From assembly GCA_028700095.1 (NCBI GenBank), contig JAQVTJ010000091.1, forward strand, positions 1-6,767: DNA of 6,767 bases. The letters are read 5' to 3'. Below the pieces are notes generated by a model. The model ran no database searches. It had not been told where the DNA came from and worked only from the letters and a program-made list of their open reading frames with translations. Position numbers and translations under genes: made by a program. Shown here piece by piece: positions 5,901 to 6,767 of the stretch. The stretch's first letter is position 1. Each line of letters opens with the position of its first letter. Origin of the DNA: Methanobacterium sp. Its GTDB lineage: Archaea > Methanobacteriota > Methanobacteria > Methanobacteriales > Methanobacteriaceae.

Positions 5901-6767
5901 ATGGCAATTATACCTCCTGCATTATCACCAATTTCAAGATGCCTTGGCAATATTATACCTGAGAGATACATTGTTCTAATACAAGAAAATCTCATAAGAT
6001 CAGGAATGTTTGTTAAAGCATCAGATCTTTTAACACTTATATTATTAAGTGGTTTATTATTTGGTGTGCTTGGATTGGTTTTTTTTACAATAATGGGATT
6101 CCATCCATTTATTGGAATATTTGTAGGTATAATAACGCCACCTACCCTTGTTTTTAGTTGGTTATTCTTTTCAATTGAACATAGAGTGGATACAATAGAA
6201 CAAACTACCCCGGATTTTTTAAGACAAATTGCATCTTTGTTAAGGGCAGGTGTTGGTATTGAAACAGCATTGGAGGATATATCCAAACACGGTACAGGAC
6301 CATTGAATGATGAGCTTAAAAGAGCAGTTATTGAGATAAAAATTGGTAGTACATTTGATCATGCACTTCTTTCAATGGGAGAAAGATTAAAATCAAAAAC
6401 TCTTGACAGAACCTTTAGAATGATTGTGGAAGGTAAAAAAGTTGGAGGGGACTTATCAGATGTTATTGAAACAGTAGCGGATGATTTAAGAGCATTATTG
6501 GCTTTGAAACGTGAAAGAAAATCAAATGTTATGATGTCTGTTATGTTTTTGATTATATCTGCAATTATAGCAGCACCCTTTGCACTTGGAATGATAATGA
6601 TATATTCCAGTTTCATTGAATCCATTGGTAAACATAACCCCTTACTTGATGCAGCAGCACTATCTGCAAGTGGATATATAATTATTCATTCAATATAGCC
6701 AGTCTATTAATTGGCATCATACTTTATGGTAGTGCAAAGAAAGGTGTGAAATTTGCATTTGTTCTTG
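5901..6767 (+). pseudogene. Type II secretion system F family (TadC/FlaJ-like) protein, frameshifted and cut by the window edge
   Basis: The first frame encodes 265 residues. Two hydrophobic segments (about 43-65 and 69-91) precede a cytoplasmic T2SSF domain (about 100-208) with TTPDFLRQIASLLRAGVGIE (102-121) and GKKVGGDLSDVIETVADDLR (178-197), then a further membrane segment (about 209-235). The family forms the inner-membrane platform of archaeal type IV pilus-like, archaellum or Tad machines, working with a secretion ATPase that is not in this window. The frame closes at TAG (6696-6698) after SGYIIIHSI, but the -1 frame continues IASLLIGIILYGSAKKGVKF AFVL to the window end. A single missing base around 6692-6697 restores one protein. 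The upstream ribosome-binding site is poor. Pseudogene, sequencing error or assembly artefact are all possible; the true 3' end is outside the window. Confidence 0.82.

Noticed and set aside
5864..6286. Minus-strand 140-codon open frame opposite the TadC-like gene
   Set aside because: It is antisense to recognisable T2SSF sequence; its composition looks like a reverse-complement shadow and it has no motif or ribosome-binding site that I can recognise.
6696..6698. TAG in the TadC-like gene as a pyrrolysine codon
   Set aside because: Reading through TAG leads to another stop (TAA) three codons later, while the conserved C-terminus lies in a different frame; pyrrolysine use is also not known for Methanobacteriales.

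Overview
The window is strongly AT-rich chromosomal DNA from a methanogenic archaeon, most likely of the order Methanobacteriales (low-GC genera such as Methanobrevibacter or Methanosphaera fit, but I cannot choose between them). The clues are a YcaO-type McrA-glycine thioamidation enzyme (a methanogen marker), a probable methanofuran-biosynthesis kinase, archaeal aEF1B and Pth2, a four-knuckle archaeal zinc micro-protein, archaeal TATA-like boxes, ribosome-binding sites matching the GGAGGTGAT consensus, and T-tract terminators.

Minus-strand half (1-3927). Read in the direction of transcription, the genes are a site-2-protease-like membrane metalloprotease (3927-3313), YcaO (3162-1957), peptidyl-tRNA hydrolase Pth2 (1860-1519), an amino-acid-kinase-fold enzyme resembling MfnE (1509-841), a 53-residue zinc-ribbon protein (840-679) and elongation factor aEF1B (565-296). 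The Pth2, kinase and zinc-ribbon genes are packed with gaps of 9 and 0 nt and look like one translationally coupled unit. aEF1B follows after 113 nt. That spacer carries its own TATA-like box and two tandem hairpins that could also pair in a mutually exclusive way. The unit ends in a 9-bp hairpin that begins inside the last aEF1B codons and is followed by T8, with further T-tracts downstream. The cluster joins translation factors to methanogenesis maintenance (McrA modification, methanofuran synthesis).

Plus-strand half (4287-6767). A 359-nt AT-rich divergent region separates the protease from a HIT-family hydrolase gene, an M24 Xaa-Pro peptidase (4774-5772) and a TadC/FlaJ-like type II/IV pilus-assembly membrane protein that runs off the window. 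Two of these three genes are broken. The HIT gene has an in-frame TAA at 4515-4517 with a fully conserved in-frame continuation to 4733. The TadC-like gene has a one-base loss near 6692-6697, after which its sequence continues in another frame to the window edge. These may be real recent lesions or sequence errors.

No tRNA, rRNA, CRISPR array or insertion sequence was seen. I see no evidence of a new multi-gene system. The least expected signals are the aEF1B leader structure and the in-frame stop in the HIT gene.
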